DNA from: Sphingobacteriales bacterium
GTDB lineage: Bacteria; Bacteroidota; Bacteroidia; Chitinophagales; CAIOSU01
DNA: 64,000 bases
NCBI GenBank assembly: GCA_027483645.1
Contig: JAIXUD010000002.1
Span: 124,001-188,000 of the forward strand
Direction: 5' to 3'
The notes under the pieces are model-generated. The model was not told where the DNA came from. It was given only the letters and a program-made list of their open reading frames with translations, and did not search any database. The position numbers and the translations under genes were made by a program. Numbering within the stretch: the stretch's first letter is position 1; every line of letters begins with the position of its first letter. Shown here piece by piece: positions 61,823 to 64,000 of the stretch.

Positions 61823-62843
61823 TATCTTCTGCCTCAACCAGTTTTTCATCGGTATTTGCCTTAAGGTTTCGGTTCCAAAGTTTAGAGAACTCAAAGGTAA
61901 CAGCATCGCTCTGTATTAGTATATCGCGATGGCCGGTTTCGTCTTTTATGCGTTTGTTATTGGCTAAGAAAACCAGATCTTCCTCCACTATCTTGTTCGA
62001 TTTGCGCAGCATAAACGGCTTATCAAAAAAGAATAGTGGAAACTCGTTCAGTATTTTTTCCCAAGCCGTTATCTGGCACATCATGATGGTATCTTCATCT
62101 ACTTGGTAAAAATGCTCGTAGATAACCATGCGGCGCTTAGAGAAGTAGATATCGAGCTTGCTGGTATGCGGAAACCAAAACCCGAACTTGGTTTTTATCT
62201 CCTTATCAAACCCAAAGTAGAACTTCTCGAAAATACTGCCCTCGTTGTGGCGAGTGTATTCGCCTGTCATCCAACTATGCTGCACGTTCAGGTTGAAGTT
62301 CACATCCTCTGCACCCAAGTTGCCCATAAAGCTCTTGATACTCTTGCGGTGCACATGGTTAATGTGGTAAGCATCAAACAAACTTTCGGCAGCCAGTTTC
62401 AGGTCGGCTTTGCAATCGTGGTAATTGTACACAAACGGAAACTCGTCCAGCTCGTCCATGGGCGGGATGGTGGCCTTACTTTTGAGCGCCTCATCGCCAA
62501 TATATATCCATACGCCTTGGTGCTTTATCTCCACGGGGTAAGCTTGTATCTTCACGGTACGCGGTACTTTTTCGCCAGTGGGCAACGAGGGTATGCAGGT
62601 GCAAGCCCCTTGAGTATTATATTCCCAGCCATGGTAGCCACACTTTATGGCCTCGCCTTCTACCCTGCCCAGCGATAGGTTTACATTGCGGTGGCAGCAA
62701 CGGTCTTCGGTTACGCCAATTTTGCCGCTCTCGGTTTTAAATATCACCAATTCTTCGCCTACAATTTTCTTCGGTAGCGGGTTTTGGTGCTTCAGTTCAT
62801 CCAGCAAACACGCCAGGTACCACTGGTTTTTAATCATTTCCAT
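61815..62843 (-). CDS. Rieske [2Fe-2S] aromatic-ring-hydroxylating dioxygenase-like oxygenase
   Basis: A 342-residue protein. The Rieske cluster site is CCHRNVNLSLG with CGYHGWEYN (Cys-x-His and Cys-x-x-His). The mononuclear iron site is ESLFDAYHINHVH. It resembles the alpha subunit of PaO/VanA-like monooxygenases such as pheophorbide a oxygenase. Starts at 62843 and 62837 are equally possible. It is cotranscribed with the FAD gene, which it overlaps by 8 bp, and is driven by a promoter inside the end of the GmrSD-type gene. Confidence 0.87.
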   Translation of the reverse strand: MEMIKNQWYLACLLDELKHQNPLPKKIVGEELVIFKTESGKIGVTEDRCCHRNVNLSLGRVEGEAIKCGYHGWEYNTQGACTCIPSLPTGEKVPRTVKIQAYPVEIKHQGVWIYIGDEALKSKATIPPMDELDEFPFVYNYHDCKADLKLAAESLFDAYHINHVHRKSIKSFMGNLGAEDVNFNLNVQHSWMTGEYTRHNEGSIFEKFYFGFDKEIKTKFGFWFPHTSKLDIYFSKRRMVIYEHFYQVDEDTIMMCQITAWEKILNEFPLFFFDKPFMLRKSNKIVEEDLVFLANNKRIKDETGHRDILIQSDAVTFEFSKLWNRNLKANTDEKLVEAEDND

Positions 62844-62902
62844 ACACGTAAACTTACACAACAAACCACTGAAATGGTGAAATGTTTTTAGGGTTGCATA
62901 AC

Positions 62903-62935
62903 CAAAGGTATTGGAGATTAAATTTCCGAGTCAAA
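62903..62935 (-). promoter_or_regulatory. Promoter of the Rieske-FAD operon
   Basis: Minus strand: -33 TTTG at 62932-62935, a 21-nt spacer and -7 TACCTTTG at 62903-62910. The -33 box lies within the last codons of the upstream gene. Confidence 0.6.
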
Positions 62936-64000
62936 TTTGTAAAGTGCAATTAGTTTTTTTACCATCACCTGTGTGCGGGCTAAAATCAAATCTTGATTCC
63001 ATTCTGTTGTTTCGCCGAGACTTGTGGTTGTATCATCATGTTTAAATTTGAGATTGTTAATGCTCAAACCATTCTTATAACCAATTGTTAACTCTTCATC
63101 TCCCACCTTTTTAATTGAAAGATCTTGTTTTAATTTGAATGCTCTATTTGAAAGGTTTGAGTTGTATGCTGATAGCGTTAGGTTTCCGATTAAATGGACT
63201 ACTTTATATTGAATCTCTTTAGCCTTTTCTTCATCTCCATCGGCAATCATATCGATCCAATGCGCTGGTATATTTTGACCCTCTGGGAAAACATGCTCGA
63301 TAGTCCAAACATAATTGTCGTTGTTGGGGTTTCTCTGCCATAAATCTGGGGCGTATTCTCTAGTATGCCTAAGACTATCCAATTTCCATAGCAAGTATCT
63401 AGTCATGCCAACATTATTAAGATATACATCGCCAGACAATGAATCTTCAAATTCATCCAAACTAGCAGGTTTAGCTTTTGAATTTGCTGTATATGCCTCC
63501 ATAATATCACCCAACTCAATTTTATGATTTTCTTTTATGAGAGCATAGCATTTTTCTATAATTTCAATAGTAACCGCATCCAAATCTCTAGTATTTGGAG
63601 TATCTGTAACATTTCTTCTGACGTAGTATTTGATTATGAAATCTACGATCTGGGCAAACGAGGTTGAAGTTGAAATGTGCTTTTTATTGCTAAATAAAAA
63701 TAGCAACAATGTATATGAAGTAGCTGCACCAACCCTATTTAACTCTATGATTTTATTGTTTAGTTCTGAATCTGGATTAGGTAAGGTGCCTATTAATAAT
63801 CCATATTGATTCCCTTTTTCTAACAACTCAGTAAAAGTAAAGTCGGCATTATTTTTAATTAACCTCTCGTAGATTTGAAGTATGTTACTCTTTGTTGCCC
63901 TTGAAATCCTTTCATGTCTAATTTTTTCATAAACTTTAAATGCATTGTAATATTGTCGTAGAAATCTAAGCTGATTTTCGAAATCTGGAATGTAGCTGAG
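62918..64000 (-). CDS. GmrSD-type DUF262/DUF1524 protein (5' end outside window)
   Basis: The frame is open to the window edge, so the start lies beyond 64000; the TTG at 63826 is not the true start. The 361 visible residues end in a DUF1524 domain: YVWTIEHVFPEGQNIPAHW carries the EH...P HNH-type motif, then VHLIGNLTLSAYNSNLSNRAF, which is the conserved second half. In GmrSD systems an N-terminal DUF262 GTPase/ParB-like domain precedes it; that part is not in view. Such proteins act in defence against phage with modified DNA. The gene is AT-rich compared with its neighbours. Confidence 0.82.
   Translation of the reverse strand, partial: LSYIPDFENQLRFLRQYYNAFKVYEKIRHERISRATKSNILQIYERLIKNNADFTFTELLEKGNQYGLLIGTLPNPDSELNNKIIELNRVGAATSYTLLLFLFSNKKHISTSTSFAQIVDFIIKYYVRRNVTDTPNTRDLDAVTIEIIEKCYALIKENHKIELGDIMEAYTANSKAKPASLDEFEDSLSGDVYLNNVGMTRYLLWKLDSLRHTREYAPDLWQRNPNNDNYVWTIEHVFPEGQNIPAHWIDMIADGDEEKAKEIQYKVVHLIGNLTLSAYNSNLSNRAFKLKQDLSIKKVGDEELTIGYKNGLSINNLKFKHDDTTTSLGETTEWNQDLILARTQVMVKKLIALYKFDSEI

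Overview
The window looks like chromosomal DNA from a member of the Bacteroidota, probably near the Sphingobacteriia/Chitinophagia. The signs are Bacteroidota-restricted families (DUF4476, DUF4271 next to hemD, DUF5362, a 387-residue PurM, a 632-residue PurF), no Shine-Dalgarno sequences, and many starts placed directly behind a TAnnTTTG box, the -7 element of this phylum. Most of it is housekeeping genes in short operons, with small accessory islands. No rRNA, tRNA or CRISPR array is recognisable.

Layout. 1-9 kb: end of a CPBP membrane protease, arginase, glycerol kinase and glycerol-3-phosphate dehydrogenase, an inserted small secreted-protein gene between 50-bp direct repeats, an MFS transporter, a DUF4476 secreted protein and acyl-CoA dehydrogenase. 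9-17 kb: a 53-aa gene, mutL, a zinc-ribbon/HNH gene pair, a lipoprotein, hemW and an AT-rich DUF2971 gene. 17-26 kb: a broken copy of the start of an outer-membrane protein gene, a sterol-desaturase-like hydroxylase, the intact outer-membrane protein gene, DUF4271-hemD, a nitronate monooxygenase-like flavoprotein, rlmD and a vsr-like nuclease. 26-35 kb: tspO, two ABC exporters around truA, an AI-2E transporter, an ArsC/Spx-like protein and a hydrolase.

35-45 kb: phenylalanine hydroxylase behind a predicted tyrosine attenuator, an ArsR-like regulator, a 2OG-Fe(II) oxygenase, a DUF433/DUF5615 toxin-antitoxin pair, purF, two mevalonate-pathway genes, a HipA-like kinase with DUF3037, and an IscA-type protein. 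45-64 kb: rlmN, a protein of twelve 25-residue repeats, a methyltransferase, rpsT, radC, a YkuK-like protein, rpmE2, lpxH, an IS200-like element, prfA, thiolase, a copper-chaperone-like protein, purM, an SDR, a Rieske/FAD oxidoreductase pair and the end of a GmrSD-type DUF1524 protein.

The most notable item is the leader of the phenylalanine hydroxylase gene. It has a 20-codon leader peptide containing Tyr-Tyr-Pro-Ala-Tyr-Tyr, three mutually exclusive RNA pairings and a terminator with a U-run: the parts of a classical ribosome-mediated attenuator that would switch on tyrosine synthesis when tyrosine is short. The second theme is a set of intergenic arrays made of degenerate 7-10 bp words, often in inverted pairs 10-150 nt apart that touch stop codons or promoters. 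One such pair encloses the IS200-like element.
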